DNA of 64,000 bases from Anaeromonas frigoriresistens (GCF_016820655.1 NZ_WSFT01000053.1:186001-250000); one strand, 5' to 3'; counted from the first letter of the stretch, positions 1 through 8,997 are shown. Numbers and translations: made by a program. Notes: generated by a model from the letters alone, not told the origin.

Positions 1-174
1 ACTTTAGGCCTGGTAAAGAAATTTGAGAACAATAGATTTAAAACGAAGGAATTGAAGGTTTTATTAGAAGAATTAAAGCATTCAGTTACTATTAACAAAG
101 ATAATAAAGATATATTTGAAAATATAACAAAGATCCTTGAACAATTACTTGAGAATAATCAGGAGGTGAGATAA
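1..174 (+). CDS. ylxM: YlxM family signal-recognition-particle accessory protein (3' end only)
   Basis: The last 57 codons of a gene entering from the left edge. The visible part is charged and helical and ends in EQLLENNQEVR. Its stop overlaps the ffh start in TAATG, so the two are translationally coupled. In Firmicutes the gene directly upstream of ffh is ylxM, a small helix-turn-helix protein that stimulates the SRP GTPase. The identification rests mainly on this position, because the conserved N-terminal HTH is outside the window. Confidence 0.75.
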   Translation, partial: TLGLVKKFENNRFKTKELKVLLEELKHSVTINKDNKDIFENITKILEQLLENNQEVR

Positions 175-1517
175 TGGTTTTTGAAAGTTTAGCTGAAAAA
201 CTTCAAAATACTCTTGGAAAATTAAAGGGAAAAGGTAAACTAACAGAAAAAGATGTTAAAGAAGCAATGAGGGAAGTAAAACTAGCTCTTTTAGAAGCTG
301 ATGTTAACTTTAGAGTTGTAAAGAATTTTGTTAACAAAGTTAAAGAAAGATCTATAGGCCATGAAGTTATGGAAAGTCTTACCCCTGGACAACAGGTAGT
401 AAAGATTGTTAATGAAGAACTTACATCTTTAATGGGTAAAGAAGAGAGCAAAATTAATTTTGCAGATAACCCTCCAACAGTAATAATGTTATGTGGACTT
501 CAAGGAGCAGGTAAAACCACACTATCAGGTAAATTGGGTAACCTTTTAAAAAAGAAAGGAAAAAAACCTTTATTAGTAGCATGTGATATATATAGACCTG
601 CCGCAATAAAACAATTACAAGTTGTTGGTGGTCAAGTTGACATACCAGTTTTCTCAATGGGAGATAAGCAGAATCCTGTAAATATTGCTAAAGCAGCTTT
701 AGAACATGGAAAGAAAAATGGTAATGACGTTATAATTGTAGATACTGCCGGTAGACTTCATATAGATGAAGGATTGATGGACGAACTTGGTAATATAAAA
801 AATGAAATCAATCCTAATGAAATTTTATTAGTAGTAGATGCAATGACTGGTCAAGATGCTGTTTCTGTAGCTGAAAGTTTCAATGAGAAACTAGACATAG
901 ATGGTGTAGTACTAACAAAGCTTGATGGTGATGCAAGAGGTGGAGCTGCTTTATCAATTAGAGCCGTAACTGGAAAACCATTAAAATTTGTTGGTATGGG
1001 TGAGAAACTTGAAGATTTAGAACCATTCCATCCAGATAGAATGGCATCAAGAATTCTAGGAATGGGAGATGTATTAAGTCTTATAGAAAAAGCCCAAGCT
1101 AATATTGATCAAAAAAAAGCAATGGAATTACAAAATAAATTAAGAAATCAGGATTTTACATTTGATGATTTCTTAGATCAATTAGAACAAATGAAAAATA
1201 TGGGACCCCTAAGTCAGATTTTAGAGATGGTTCCGGGTATGAATTCAAAACAACTTAAGAATCTAAATGTTGATGATAAAGAATTAGTTAAGATAGAAGC
1301 TATAATAAAATCAATGACTAAGAATGAAAGAAATGATCCATCAATTATAGATGGTAGTAGAAGAAAAAGAATTGCTAAAGGAAGTGGAACTAATATTCAA
1401 AGTGTTAATAGACTTTTAAAGCAATTTAAAGAAACTAGAAAAATGATGAAACAGTTTTCTGGTATGGAAAAAGCTATGAAAAAAAGAGGAAGAATGAACT
1501 TCCCATTTTTCAAATAA
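174..1517 (+). CDS. ffh: Signal recognition particle protein Ffh (SRP54)
   Basis: GTPase of the signal recognition particle; it binds signal peptides of nascent membrane and secreted proteins and docks them to FtsY. The 447 residues are full length. An N-terminal helical bundle is followed by the G domain with G1 GLQGAGKTT near residue 107, DTAGR near 190 and TKLDGDARGG near 248. The C-terminal M domain is methionine-rich (MKNMGPLSQILEMVPGM and MKQFSGMEKAMKKRGRM), as expected for signal-peptide and 4.5S RNA binding. It overlaps ylxM upstream and lies 28 bases before rpsP. Confidence 0.98.
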   Translation: MVFESLAEKLQNTLGKLKGKGKLTEKDVKEAMREVKLALLEADVNFRVVKNFVNKVKERSIGHEVMESLTPGQQVVKIVNEELTSLMGKEESKINFADNPPTVIMLCGLQGAGKTTLSGKLGNLLKKKGKKPLLVACDIYRPAAIKQLQVVGGQVDIPVFSMGDKQNPVNIAKAALEHGKKNGNDVIIVDTAGRLHIDEGLMDELGNIKNEINPNEILLVVDAMTGQDAVSVAESFNEKLDIDGVVLTKLDGDARGGAALSIRAVTGKPLKFVGMGEKLEDLEPFHPDRMASRILGMGDVLSLIEKAQANIDQKKAMELQNKLRNQDFTFDDFLDQLEQMKNMGPLSQILEMVPGMNSKQLKNLNVDDKELVKIEAIIKSMTKNERNDPSIIDGSRRKRIAKGSGTNIQSVNRLLKQFKETRKMMKQFSGMEKAMKKRGRMNFPFFK

Positions 1518-1545
1518 ATATTACTTTTTAAGGAGGTGAAATAAA

Positions 1546-1815
1546 ATGTCAGTTAAGATAAGATTAAAAAGAATGGGAGCTAAGAAGAAGCCTTTCTACA
1601 GAATTGTAGTTGCTGATTCTCGTTCACCTAGAGATGGAAGATTCATCGAAGAGCTTGGATACTATAACCCAGTTTCTGAACCAAAAGAAATTAAAATAGA
1701 TGCTGAAAAGGCTGTTAAATGGTTAAATAATGGTGCTAAACCAACTGATACTGTAAACACTCTTTTCAAAAACAATGGTGTTATTGAAAAATTTGAGGAA
1801 TCCAAAAAAGCATAA
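1546..1815 (+). CDS. rpsP: 30S ribosomal protein S16
   Basis: An 89-residue S16 with the family start [42 protein letters not shown]. It is an assembly protein of the 30S body. A strong AAGGAGGTG ribosome binding site precedes the ATG by about 9 bases. It lies in the conserved ffh-rpsP-khpA-rimM-trmD-rplS order. The length is normal and nothing is odd. Confidence 0.98.
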   Translation: MSVKIRLKRMGAKKKPFYRIVVADSRSPRDGRFIEELGYYNPVSEPKEIKIDAEKAVKWLNNGAKPTDTVNTLFKNNGVIEKFEESKKA

Positions 1816-1836
1816 TAGCTTTTAGGGGGTGAAAAA

Positions 1837-2064
1837 ATGAAAGATTTAGTTGAGATGATTGCAAAAGCACTTGTAGATAATCCTGATGCTGTAGAAGTAA
1901 ATGAAGTTGAAGGATCACAGTCGGTTATCATTGAATTAAAGGTAGCCCCAGATGATATGGGTAAGGTAATTGGAAAACAAGGTAGAATAGCTAAAGCTAT
2001 AAGGACCGTTGTTAAGGCAGCTGCTATTAAAGAAAATAAAAGAGTGGTTGTAGAGATTATATAA
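1837..2064 (+). CDS. khpA: KhpA family KH-domain RNA-binding protein
   Basis: A 75-residue single KH domain. The GxxG loop is GKQGR in DMGKVIGKQGRIAKAIRTVV, followed by a basic helix. KhpA (YlqC) pairs with KhpB/Jag to bind RNA and affects cell division and envelope growth in Gram-positive bacteria. The location between rpsP and rimM is the standard one. It is followed directly by a rho-independent terminator, so rimM-trmD may depend on read-through or another promoter. Confidence 0.95.
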   Translation: MKDLVEMIAKALVDNPDAVEVNEVEGSQSVIIELKVAPDDMGKVIGKQGRIAKAIRTVVKAAAIKENKRVVVEII

Positions 2065-2094
2065 AAGGGATTAGTTTATCTAGTCCCTTTTTAA
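2065..2094 (+). terminator. Rho-independent terminator after khpA
   Basis: GGGATTAG and CTAGTCCC pair around a short loop and are followed by TTTTT. The hairpin begins at the khpA stop, between khpA and rimM. Confidence 0.8.
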
Positions 2095-2128
2095 ATATAT
2101 TCTTATAATTTATTAAGAGGTGCTAAAT

Positions 2129-2623
2129 ATGATTAATAAAATACAAGTTGGGAAGATAATAAATACACATGGATTAAAAGGTGAATTGAAAGTACTCCCC
2201 TTAACCGATGATCCTCAAAGATTTAATAACTTGAATAAAATGTATATAGATAATAAAGAATATATTATTGAAAAGGTATGGTATAAAAAAGGCTTTCCAA
2301 TAATAACGATTCAAAACTTTAATGATATAAATGATGTGTTGATATTTAAAAATAAATATATTTATATAACTCAAGAAGATATGATTGAATTAGAGGAAGA
2401 TACCTATTTTATTTTTCAAATAAAGGGACTAAATGTAGTTACTGTGGATGGTATAGAAATTGGAACTATCAAGGATGTATTAACTCCAGGGGCAAATGAT
2501 GTTTATGTGGTTAAGGGTAAAGATAAAGAATATCTAATACCAGCAGTTAAAGAATTCGTTAAAGAAATAGACTTAGAAGAGAAAAAAATGGTAATAATGC
2601 CTATAGAGGGGTTATTAGAATGA
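2129..2623 (+). CDS. rimM: 16S rRNA processing protein RimM
   Basis: A 164-residue ribosome maturation factor that binds S19 and helps finish the 30S head. The N-terminal domain has the family motif [23 protein letters not shown]. The C-terminal PRC-barrel has [17 protein letters not shown] followed by [11 protein letters not shown] take the ATG at 2129, 7-8 bases after AAGAGGTG, rather than a TTG nine bases upstream. The stop overlaps the trmD start (ATGA). Confidence 0.95.
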   Translation: MINKIQVGKIINTHGLKGELKVLPLTDDPQRFNNLNKMYIDNKEYIIEKVWYKKGFPIITIQNFNDINDVLIFKNKYIYITQEDMIELEEDTYFIFQIKGLNVVTVDGIEIGTIKDVLTPGANDVYVVKGKDKEYLIPAVKEFVKEIDLEEKKMVIMPIEGLLE

Positions 2624-3357
2624 AAATAGATGTATTAACTCTTTTTCCTGATATGTTTAAATCGGTTTTAGGAGAAAGTATTATTGGAAGAGCAATCCAA
2701 AATAATATAGTAGATATTAATTACATTAATATTAGGGATTTTTCTAATGATAAGCATAATAGGGTTGATGATTATCCATTTGGTGGTGGACCTGGTATGG
2801 TAATGAAACCAGAACCAATATATAGAGCTATAAACAGTATTAAGACTGATAGTTCTAGAGTAATATACCTAAGCCCAAAGGGTAAAGTATTTAATCAATC
2901 TATAGCAAATGAATTTTCAAGTGAAGAGCATTTAGTTTTTTTATGTGGACACTATGAAGGTATAGATAATAGAATTATAGAAAATTACGTAGATGATATT
3001 ATATCGGTAGGAGATTACGTGCTTACTGGTGGAGAAATACCAGCTATGACAGTAATAGATGCAGTAGTTCGCTTATTACCTGAAGTTTTAAAAAGTGATG
3101 AATCTTTTATGGATGAATCCCATTATAATGGATTATTAGAATATCCCCAATATACTAGACCTAGAGATTTTAATGGATATGAAGTTCCTAAAGTTTTACT
3201 ATCAGGAAATCACAAAAAGATAGAAGAGTGGAGAAGGTATCAGTCTATTAAAATGACCTATTATAATAGACCTGATTTGATTGAAGTTGAAGATCTATCA
3301 GAAGAAGATAATAAGACATTACAGGATATAATAATAGGGGATAAAAATAAGTTGTAA
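2620..3357 (+). CDS. trmD: tRNA (guanine-N1)-methyltransferase TrmD
   Basis: Makes m1G37 in tRNAs with G36, using SAM, which prevents +1 frameshifting. The 245 residues show the SPOUT deep-knot signatures: [17 protein letters not shown], then [12 protein letters not shown], and [26 protein letters not shown]. The C-terminal helical domain is complete. It is coupled to rimM by a four-base overlap. A separate promoter for rplS starts at its stop codon. Confidence 0.98.
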   Translation: MKIDVLTLFPDMFKSVLGESIIGRAIQNNIVDINYINIRDFSNDKHNRVDDYPFGGGPGMVMKPEPIYRAINSIKTDSSRVIYLSPKGKVFNQSIANEFSSEEHLVFLCGHYEGIDNRIIENYVDDIISVGDYVLTGGEIPAMTVIDAVVRLLPEVLKSDESFMDESHYNGLLEYPQYTRPRDFNGYEVPKVLLSGNHKKIEEWRRYQSIKMTYYNRPDLIEVEDLSEEDNKTLQDIIIGDKNKL

Positions 3358-3380
3358 TATCAACTATTCTGTGCTATAAT
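3352..3380 (+). promoter_or_regulatory. Sigma-A promoter for rplS
   Basis: TTGTAA at 3352-3357, a 17-base spacer, and TATAAT at 3375-3380 with an extended TG one base upstream of the -10. It overlaps the end of trmD and gives rplS its own transcription. Confidence 0.7.
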
Positions 3381-3386
3381 AACATG

Positions 3387-3449
3387 GGTAACACGGACGG
3401 TCCTCTATCCTTTAGATATGAACGTCTAGGCAGAAGGGAGGTTATACAC
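3387..3449 (+). ncRNA. L19 leader (probable autoregulatory mRNA leader)
   Basis: About 60 transcribed bases between the promoter and the rplS start hold short complementary segments (GGAC/GTCC and CTTTAGA/TCTAGG-like arms) and end in AGGGAGG. Low-GC Gram-positive bacteria carry a described L19 ribosomal-protein leader at this position. The assignment rests on position and on foldable sequence; I could not check it against a covariance model. Confidence 0.5.
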
Positions 3450-3797
3450 ATGGATATAATTAAAATGATCGAGCAAGAACAAATGAGCAAAGAAATTACA
3501 GATTTTAATGTTGGTGATACAGTTCAAGTACATTACCATATTAAAGAAGGTAATAGAGAAAGAGTTCAGGTTTTTGAAGGTACAGTAATAAAGAGACAAG
3601 GCGGAAGCAATAGAGAAACATTTACTGTAAGAAGAATTTCTTATGGAGTAGGTGTGGAAAGAACTTTCGCATTACATTCACCTAAAATCGAAAAGCTAGT
3701 AGTAACTAGAAGAGGTAGCGTAAGAAGATCTAGACTTTTCTACCTAAGAGAAAGAACTGGTAAGAGAGCTAGAGTTAAAGAGAAGAGAAATTACTAA
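3450..3797 (+). CDS. rplS: 50S ribosomal protein L19
   Basis: A 115-residue L19, located at the 30S-50S interface. Family motifs are clear: [42 protein letters not shown] and [20 protein letters not shown]. The ATG at 3450 follows AAGGGAGG. The same frame is open upstream but that stretch is the leader RNA, so the longer version is rejected. Confidence 0.97.
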   Translation: MDIIKMIEQEQMSKEITDFNVGDTVQVHYHIKEGNRERVQVFEGTVIKRQGGSNRETFTVRRISYGVGVERTFALHSPKIEKLVVTRRGSVRRSRLFYLRERTGKRARVKEKRNY

Positions 3798-3802
3798 TAA
3801 GA

Positions 3803-3835
3803 TTATGGGGCTGGGGACAGTCCCATTATTTTATA
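3803..3835 (+). terminator. Terminator-like hairpin after rplS
   Basis: ATGGGGCTG and CAGTCCCAT can pair with a few mismatches, followed by TATTTTAT. It lies just after the rplS stop and before rbgA. The U-run is interrupted, so this is a moderate call. Confidence 0.5.
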
Positions 3836-3873
3836 TATTTATAAAAACAAAAAGATAAGACCGGGGTGATTTA

Positions 3874-4725
3874 ATGAATATTAATTGGTTTCCAGGGCAT
3901 ATGAAAAAAACTAGAGAATTATTGCAGAAAAATTTAAAATTAGTAGATATAGTATATGAGTTAATAGACTCAAGGATACCTTTAAGTAGCAGAAATCCAG
4001 AAATTGAAAAAATAGTTCATAATAAACCTAGAGTTGTTATTATGAATAAAAGTGATCTTAGTGATCCGCAAATTAATAAAGAATGGATAGAATACTTCAA
4101 AAAACAAGGTGTTAATACTGTATTAGTAGATGCTATTAAAAACAAGGGAATATCAAGGATAATAAGCGAAACTAATGACGCAGTTAAAGAAAAACAAGAA
4201 AGACTTTTAAAAAGAGGAATTAAAAACAAACCTGTAAGAGCAATGATAGTAGGAATTCCAAATGTGGGAAAATCTACCCTAATTAATACTTTAGCAGGTA
4301 AAAAAAGTGCTAAGACTGGAGATAGACCAGGGGTAACTAAAGGTAAGCAATGGATTAAATTAAAAGGAAATATTGAGTTATTAGATACTCCGGGGATTTT
4401 ATGGCCAAAATTTGAGGATCAAGAGGTTGCATTAAAACTTGCATTTACTGGAGCTATCAAAGATGAAATAATGGATATTGAAACTTTAGCTTTAAAATTA
4501 ATTGAAAAATTATTGATTTTGGCCCCAGATAAAATTGAAGCTAGGTATAATGTTTCCACTGAAAATAAAACAGCTCTTCAAGTAATGGATGATATTGCAT
4601 TAAGGAGAGGATGTATTTTAAAGGGTCAAGAAATAGATTATTCTCGAGTGGCTAATATACTTTTAGATGAGTTTAGAGATGGTACTATAGGATTTATTTC
4701 ATTGGAAAGACCAAAGAATATATAG
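3874..4725 (+). CDS. rbgA: Ribosome biogenesis GTPase RbgA (YlqF)
   Basis: Circularly permuted GTPase needed for late 50S assembly (entry of L16 and others). The 283 residues start MNINWFPGHMKKTRELLQ, the family signature. The permuted G motifs appear in order: G4 NKSDL near residue 57, G1 GIPNVGKSTLIN near 126, and G3 DTPGI near 172. The C-terminal helical domain is complete. Gene order rplS-rbgA-rnhB matches Bacillus. Confidence 0.96.
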   Translation: MNINWFPGHMKKTRELLQKNLKLVDIVYELIDSRIPLSSRNPEIEKIVHNKPRVVIMNKSDLSDPQINKEWIEYFKKQGVNTVLVDAIKNKGISRIISETNDAVKEKQERLLKRGIKNKPVRAMIVGIPNVGKSTLINTLAGKKSAKTGDRPGVTKGKQWIKLKGNIELLDTPGILWPKFEDQEVALKLAFTGAIKDEIMDIETLALKLIEKLLILAPDKIEARYNVSTENKTALQVMDDIALRRGCILKGQEIDYSRVANILLDEFRDGTIGFISLERPKNI

Positions 4726-4737
4726 TAGAATATAATT

Positions 4738-4774
4738 AGACTTCCCTTTATATAATGGAAGTCTTTTATTTTTA
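4738..4774 (+). terminator. Rho-independent terminator after rbgA
   Basis: AGACTTCC at 4738-4745 pairs perfectly with GGAAGTCT at 4757-4764, followed by TTTATTTTT. Confidence 0.8.
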
Positions 4775-4801
4775 AGTAATAAAGAAGAATGGAGTGTTAA
4801 G

Positions 4802-5407
4802 ATGTTAAAGATTGAACAAGAGATATGGAATGATGGGTATGAATATATTGCATGTATAGATGAAGTGGGTAGAGGTTGTCTTGCTGGTGATGTAGTAGCC
4901 TGTGCTATAGTTATGCCAAAGGATATATTGATAGATGGAGTAAAGGATTCTAAAAAAGTATCACCAAAAAACAGAGAGAAATTATATGATATAATACATG
5001 AAAAAGCAATTGCAGTAGGGATTGGTTCAGTTGATAATAACACTATAGATGAAATAAATATAAGAAAAAGTACTCACTTAGCCATGAAAAAAGCTATTGA
5101 AAACTTAAGAACAAAAGAAGGAAAGAAAATAGTTCCTAATATGTTACTTATAGATGCAGAAAAAATAGATATTGATATAGAGCAAAGAAGTATAATAAAG
5201 GGTGATGCTAAATGTCATGGTATAGCAGCCGCATCTATTATTGCAAAAGTTTATAGAGATAGAACTATTGTTGAATTATCTGAAGTATATTCAGGGTATG
5301 CCTTTGAAAAAAATAAAGGATATGGTACAAAAGAACATAGAGAAGCTCTTAAAGAGTTAGGGCCTACACCAATTCATAGAATGACTTTCTTAAAAAATAT
5401 ATTATAG
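4802..5407 (+). CDS. rnhB: Ribonuclease HII
   Basis: Removes single ribonucleotides and RNA from RNA-DNA hybrids. The 201 residues carry the type 2 RNase H acid set: IDEVGRGCLAGDVVACAIV at the N-terminus (DEVGRG, then the SKK of DSKKVSP), LLIDAEKI in the middle, and GDAKCHGIAAASIIAKVYRDR with the third Asp. The G-Y-G and HR motifs (GYGTKEHREAL and PIHRMTF) close the protein. The length is normal. The next gene starts 12 bases later. Confidence 0.97.
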   Translation: MLKIEQEIWNDGYEYIACIDEVGRGCLAGDVVACAIVMPKDILIDGVKDSKKVSPKNREKLYDIIHEKAIAVGIGSVDNNTIDEINIRKSTHLAMKKAIENLRTKEGKKIVPNMLLIDAEKIDIDIEQRSIIKGDAKCHGIAAASIIAKVYRDRTIVELSEVYSGYAFEKNKGYGTKEHREALKELGPTPIHRMTFLKNIL

Positions 5408-5418
5408 ATGGTGATGTA

Positions 5419-6801
5419 ATGAAATTAAATAATATATCTTCATTATTAAATAAAACTATAGATAATACTAGTAAAGATATATTCATTAAAGGAACAATAA
5501 TTGATGTTAAACTATTAGAAAAATTAAATAACCAAATTCTTATTGAATTGGCTAATGGAGAGATAGTTAAAGCTGAGACGAAAATTCCACTTGATGCAAG
5601 AGTGGGTAGTAATCTAGAGTTTATAGTTAAAGATAAGAAAGATGGAATTTTATATTTAAAACCTAATGAGGAAAATTTAGCTGAAAAAACATCTATAGAT
5701 TTAATCAACAAAGTTATTGATGAATATAATCTTGTAGAATCTAAGAAAAACATAGAAATGGTCAAAGGATTAGTAAGTTTAGATATGAATATTAATAAAG
5801 AGAGCATAGCAAATACTATTAAAAATATTAATATTTTAGAAGTATTATATAATAAATTAGATAATACTTCTTTACAAAATAATAAAGAGCAATTAATTGT
5901 AAAAGATCAAGTATTTAATAATAAAATATCTGAAAAAGAATTAGATAAACTGATAAGCTTAAATTTAAAAGAACTAGATAAAGAATCTTCGATCATAAAG
6001 AATTTTTTTTATGATAAACAATCTAATGAAAATAACAAAGAATTAGAATTAAAAGAAAATACTATTAAATCTTTGTTGTTTCTAATAAAGAATGATATGA
6101 AAATAAACCTTGAAAATTTAAAATTTACAATGGATATAATTGAAGGAAAAAATTTCCTGTCATCTAATCTTAAAGAAATTATAAAAAATTTATCATCAAA
6201 TAATAAATATGAAAAACTATCAGATAAAATAAAGAATTTAATAGAAATTGATAAATATTTTTTAGGAGAAAAATCAGATAAATCTTTTATTAAAAATTAT
6301 TATACAAAACTTACTGAAGTAGTTGAAGAAATTAATAAGAAAGTTTCTAATGAAGACAATAATCAAATTAAAACATTATTAGATTCTACAAAAAATGAAC
6401 TAGAGTATTTAAAAAATATAAATAAAAATATGAGTTTATTATATTATCCATTAAAAATAAAAAATGAAGAAATATTGGATAAAATACTTATATTCAATAA
6501 AAATAAAAATAAATTTAAAAAAGATAAATTTAAAATTTATTTTTCACTTAATACTATTAATTTAGATGAAGTTAACATCACATATGAAATAGTTGAAAGT
6601 AGAAACACTATAACTTTTAATTTAAAGGATAGAAATATTGCAAGTTATTTTGAGGAAAACAAATATAGTTTAGAAAAGCATTTGGTTCAATCAGGTATTA
6701 AAAATTTTATCATTAATATAAATATTTCAAAAGAAGTTGCAGCATTTAATCTATTAGATGATGTAGATTATGATAATTACATTTTCGATGCTAGGGTGTG
6801 A
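5419..6801 (+). CDS. YlqG/FliK-like protein, probable hook-length-control relative
   Basis: A 460-residue, Asn- and Lys-rich protein that is mostly helical. Residues 20-75 look like a small beta domain (IFIKGTIIDVKLLEKLNNQILIEL and then IPLDARVGSNLEFIVKD). The last 90 residues (DEVNITYEIVESRNTITFNLKDRN, then IINI strands) resemble the C-terminal domain of FliK-type proteins. Bacillus has ylqG, then ylqH (FlhB-like), at this same place. I infer a link to flagellar export from the neighbouring FlhB-like gene, which it overlaps by one base; the function is not proven. Confidence 0.55.
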   Translation: MKLNNISSLLNKTIDNTSKDIFIKGTIIDVKLLEKLNNQILIELANGEIVKAETKIPLDARVGSNLEFIVKDKKDGILYLKPNEENLAEKTSIDLINKVIDEYNLVESKKNIEMVKGLVSLDMNINKESIANTIKNINILEVLYNKLDNTSLQNNKEQLIVKDQVFNNKISEKELDKLISLNLKELDKESSIIKNFFYDKQSNENNKELELKENTIKSLLFLIKNDMKINLENLKFTMDIIEGKNFLSSNLKEIIKNLSSNNKYEKLSDKIKNLIEIDKYFLGEKSDKSFIKNYYTKLTEVVEEINKKVSNEDNNQIKTLLDSTKNELEYLKNINKNMSLLYYPLKIKNEEILDKILIFNKNKNKFKKDKFKIYFSLNTINLDEVNITYEIVESRNTITFNLKDRNIASYFEENKYSLEKHLVQSGIKNFIININISKEVAAFNLLDDVDYDNYIFDARV

Positions 6802-7091
6802 TGAAATTGGAGAGAAATAGAAAAGTAGCTATTGCTCTAAAATACAAGACAAATAAAGATAATGCCCCAAAGATAATAGCAAAAGGAAAAGGTATAGTGG
6901 CAGCTAATATCCTTGAAACAGGACAGAAAGAAGATATATATGTATATAAAGACGAGAAATTAGTAAATAAGCTTTTTTCTATTGAATTAGGTAGTGAAAT
7001 ACCTTCGGAGTTATATGAGGCAATAGCAGGTATTTTAGCCTTTGTATATGAAATTGATAAAAAGAAGGGATTATATGAAGAAAGAAAATAG
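6801..7091 (+). CDS. FlhB C-terminal-domain-like protein (YlqH)
   Basis: A 96-residue protein matching only the cytoplasmic C-terminal domain of FlhB/YscU export-switch proteins: AIALKYKTNKDNAPKIIAKG, then EDIYVYKDEKLVNKLFSIELGSEIPSELYEAIAGILAFVY. There are no membrane helices. The autocleavage Asn-Pro-Thr-His of true FlhB is absent, as in B. subtilis YlqH. It overlaps both neighbours, so it is co-translated with the FliK-like gene and yraN. Confidence 0.85.
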   Translation: MKLERNRKVAIALKYKTNKDNAPKIIAKGKGIVAANILETGQKEDIYVYKDEKLVNKLFSIELGSEIPSELYEAIAGILAFVYEIDKKKGLYEERK

Positions 7092-7431
7092 AAGTAAGGG
7101 TAATTTTGGAGAAGAAATAGCAATAAAATACCTTTTACAAAAAGATTATAAGATACTTGAGAAAAATTTTACTACAAAGCTAGGAGAAATAGATATAATT
7201 GCTAAAGATAAGGATATCGTGACATTTATTGAAGTTAAATTGAGAAGAAATTCAAGCTATGGTCATCCTTTTGAAGCTGTAGACTATAGAAAACAGAAAA
7301 AAATTATAAATGTAGCTAAGCTATACGCAAAATATAAAAACCTCTATAATACCCAATTTAGGTTTGATATTATAGAGGTTTATTCAGATAGCAATGATAT
7401 AAATCATATTATTGATGCCTTTTGGACATAA
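7075..7431 (+). CDS. yraN: YraN family endonuclease-like protein (UPF0102)
   Basis: A 118-residue protein with the restriction-endonuclease fold seen in Holliday-junction resolvase-like proteins: KGNFGEEIAIKYLLQKDYKILEKNF, then GEIDIIAKDKDIVTFIEVKLRR, holding the E-x(n)-D-x(n)-EVK acid-lysine set, and FRFDIIEV near the end. The ATG at 7075 follows GAAGGG and sits inside the end of the FlhB-like gene in another frame. Its exact cellular role is unknown; it is usually next to comM and rnhB. Confidence 0.93.
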   Translation: MKKENRSKGNFGEEIAIKYLLQKDYKILEKNFTTKLGEIDIIAKDKDIVTFIEVKLRRNSSYGHPFEAVDYRKQKKIINVAKLYAKYKNLYNTQFRFDIIEVYSDSNDINHIIDAFWT

Positions 7432-7433
7432 AA

Positions 7434-7482
7434 GATCACATTAAAAGAAACTCCTACTTAGGAGTCTCTTTTAATGTGATCA
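7434..7482. terminator. Bidirectional terminator between convergent genes
   Basis: GATCACATTAAAAGA pairs with CTTTTAATGTGATC around an inner AACTCC/GGAGT hairpin. It lies between yraN (plus) and the CmpB-like gene (minus) and can serve both strands; its right part overlaps the end of the minus-strand gene. Confidence 0.8.
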
Positions 7483-7879
7483 TAAAATTATCTATATAAT
7501 CATGAAGTTGTTCAAATAAAAGACCTAATACAAACCAAAAAGGAAGGTAGTCTAGTCTTATATAACCTAGAATAGTATAGGGCGAATTTCCACTATAGTC
7601 CCATGGACAGACACCAATTATTTTATGCAATAAAAAACCAGTAACAAATTCTATAGAAAAGATTATAACAGACCAAACACCTCCTCGTATTATAAAGTTT
7701 TTATCTCTGATAATATCATGTATTCTTTCTAAAAAAACTGCAGATCCATAAATAAAAAACATCCAAATATAAGTATGACCTATTAATGTAAAATCATTAG
7801 ATATAAGGGAACCTATTCCAGTAAAAAAAACTTCAATCAATAGACCTATTAAACCATACATAACAAATTTTATTATCAT
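7454..7879 (-). CDS. CmpB-like membrane protein (putative ABC transporter type IV family)
   Basis: A 141-residue integral membrane protein with about four hydrophobic helices. The conserved core is GVWSVIIFSIEFVTGFLLHKIIGVCPWDYSGNSPYTILGYIRLDY, typical of the CmpB/type IV permease-like family (E-x-x-x-G near the membrane and the W-D-Y-S motif). The substrate is unknown. It is the only host gene here on the minus strand and is convergent with yraN. Confidence 0.75.
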   Translation of the reverse strand: MIIKFVMYGLIGLLIEVFFTGIGSLISNDFTLIGHTYIWMFFIYGSAVFLERIHDIIRDKNFIIRGGVWSVIIFSIEFVTGFLLHKIIGVCPWDYSGNSPYTILGYIRLDYLPFWFVLGLLFEQLHDYIDNFMITLKETPK

Positions 7880-7993
7880 AATATTATTATTTGATATAAA
7901 AACTATAATATACTTTACAACATTTTCAAAGATGATTAATGAAATCCAAAAAAACTAAGTTTTATGTTAGAAAAAGATGAACAATGTCTTAAT

Positions 7994-8022
7994 TTGACTA
8001 TTACCCCGGCAATAGATATAAT
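7994..8022 (+). promoter_or_regulatory. Sigma-A promoter for the RibD-like gene
   Basis: TTGACT at 7994-7999, a 17-base spacer and TATAAT at 8017-8022, placed 38 bases before the start codon at 8060. Confidence 0.75.
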
Positions 8023-8059
8023 TAGAACAAATATTCAGTATTTTAAAGGAGGTGTATAT

Positions 8060-8974
8060 ATGAAGTTACATAGGATAGAATTTTCGAAAGAAAAAGTTAA
8101 GTTGAGAAATATTTTTCTATCAAAAATTGAAACGAATATGAATACACCAAAATATATAAAAGAAATATATGGTGATTTTCATTTACCTATAAAAGATAAA
8201 TTTCCTTATCTATATGGGAGTCTAATTATGACATTAGATGGTAAAATAGGTTTAGAAGATCAAACAAAGAGTAATGAAATATCCAAAGGGAATTTTTTAG
8301 ACCCAGATGGAGGACTAGCAGATTTATGGGTTTTGAATCTTTTAAGAACCTATAGTGATGCAATCATATTTGGTAGTAGAACCCTGAACGTTGAAAAAAA
8401 TATAACTGGACACATATATGATAAGAATCTAGAAGAAATAAGAATCAATGATTTACAGAAAAGTATGACAGTACCATGGAATATTATAATTAGCAGAAAA
8501 GGAGATATAGATATAAACCATAAAATAATTCAACAGGATAATATTCCTACAATTATTTTGACCACAGAAATGGGTTATAATAAAATTTCTAATAGACTAG
8601 ATAAGCCAATTAAAGAAATAGAAATTAATAGCTATGAAGAAGAACTTGAGCAAACTAAAGAAGTAATTATAATGTATGAAAGAGATAATAAATACTTTAG
8701 TATAAAATCTTTTTTATTAAAACTCAAAGATCTAGGATTAGATAAAATATTAGTAGAATCTCCTGGTCTGATATCAATTTTAATAAAAGAGCAGTTGATG
8801 GATGAAATGTTTATTAATTATTCTTGTATATATGCTGGAGGAGATTTAACATTAGGTAAACGCATACCCTTTTATAGACATGATTATCCAGGAGTAGATA
8901 TCATGTCATTACATATTCATAAAGAAAACTTTCTGTATATGAGACAAAAAATAAAATATAGAACATTTGAGTAG
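8060..8974 (+). CDS. RibD C-terminal-domain (dihydrofolate-reductase-like) reductase
   Basis: A 304-residue protein with a pyrimidine-reductase/DHFR-like fold: YLYGSLIMTLDGKIG, then LLRTYSDAIIFGSRTL, and later DKILVESPGLISILIKEQLMDEMFINY. The RibD deaminase domain is missing, so a complete riboflavin enzyme is not implied; a stand-alone NADPH reductase is likely. The ATG at 8060 follows a perfect AAAGGAGGTG; an upstream in-frame ATG overlaps the promoter and is rejected. Confidence 0.8.
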   Translation: MKLHRIEFSKEKVKLRNIFLSKIETNMNTPKYIKEIYGDFHLPIKDKFPYLYGSLIMTLDGKIGLEDQTKSNEISKGNFLDPDGGLADLWVLNLLRTYSDAIIFGSRTLNVEKNITGHIYDKNLEEIRINDLQKSMTVPWNIIISRKGDIDINHKIIQQDNIPTIILTTEMGYNKISNRLDKPIKEIEINSYEEELEQTKEVIIMYERDNKYFSIKSFLLKLKDLGLDKILVESPGLISILIKEQLMDEMFINYSCIYAGGDLTLGKRIPFYRHDYPGVDIMSLHIHKENFLYMRQKIKYRTFE

Positions 8975-8997
8975 ACTTCTAGGTCTACTTTTTTTAC
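8971..8997 (+). terminator. Rho-independent terminator after the RibD-like gene
   Basis: GTAGAC pairs with GTCTAC around TTCTAG and is followed by seven T. Confidence 0.85.

Noticed and set aside
3384-3449. Longer N-terminus for L19 from an upstream in-frame ATG.
   Set aside because: The extra 22 codons fall on the leader RNA just after the promoter, and the family start MDII with a good ribosome site is at 3,450.
7994-8060. Riboswitch (FMN-type) ahead of the RibD-like gene.
   Set aside because: Only about 30 bases separate promoter and start codon, too short for an FMN aptamer.
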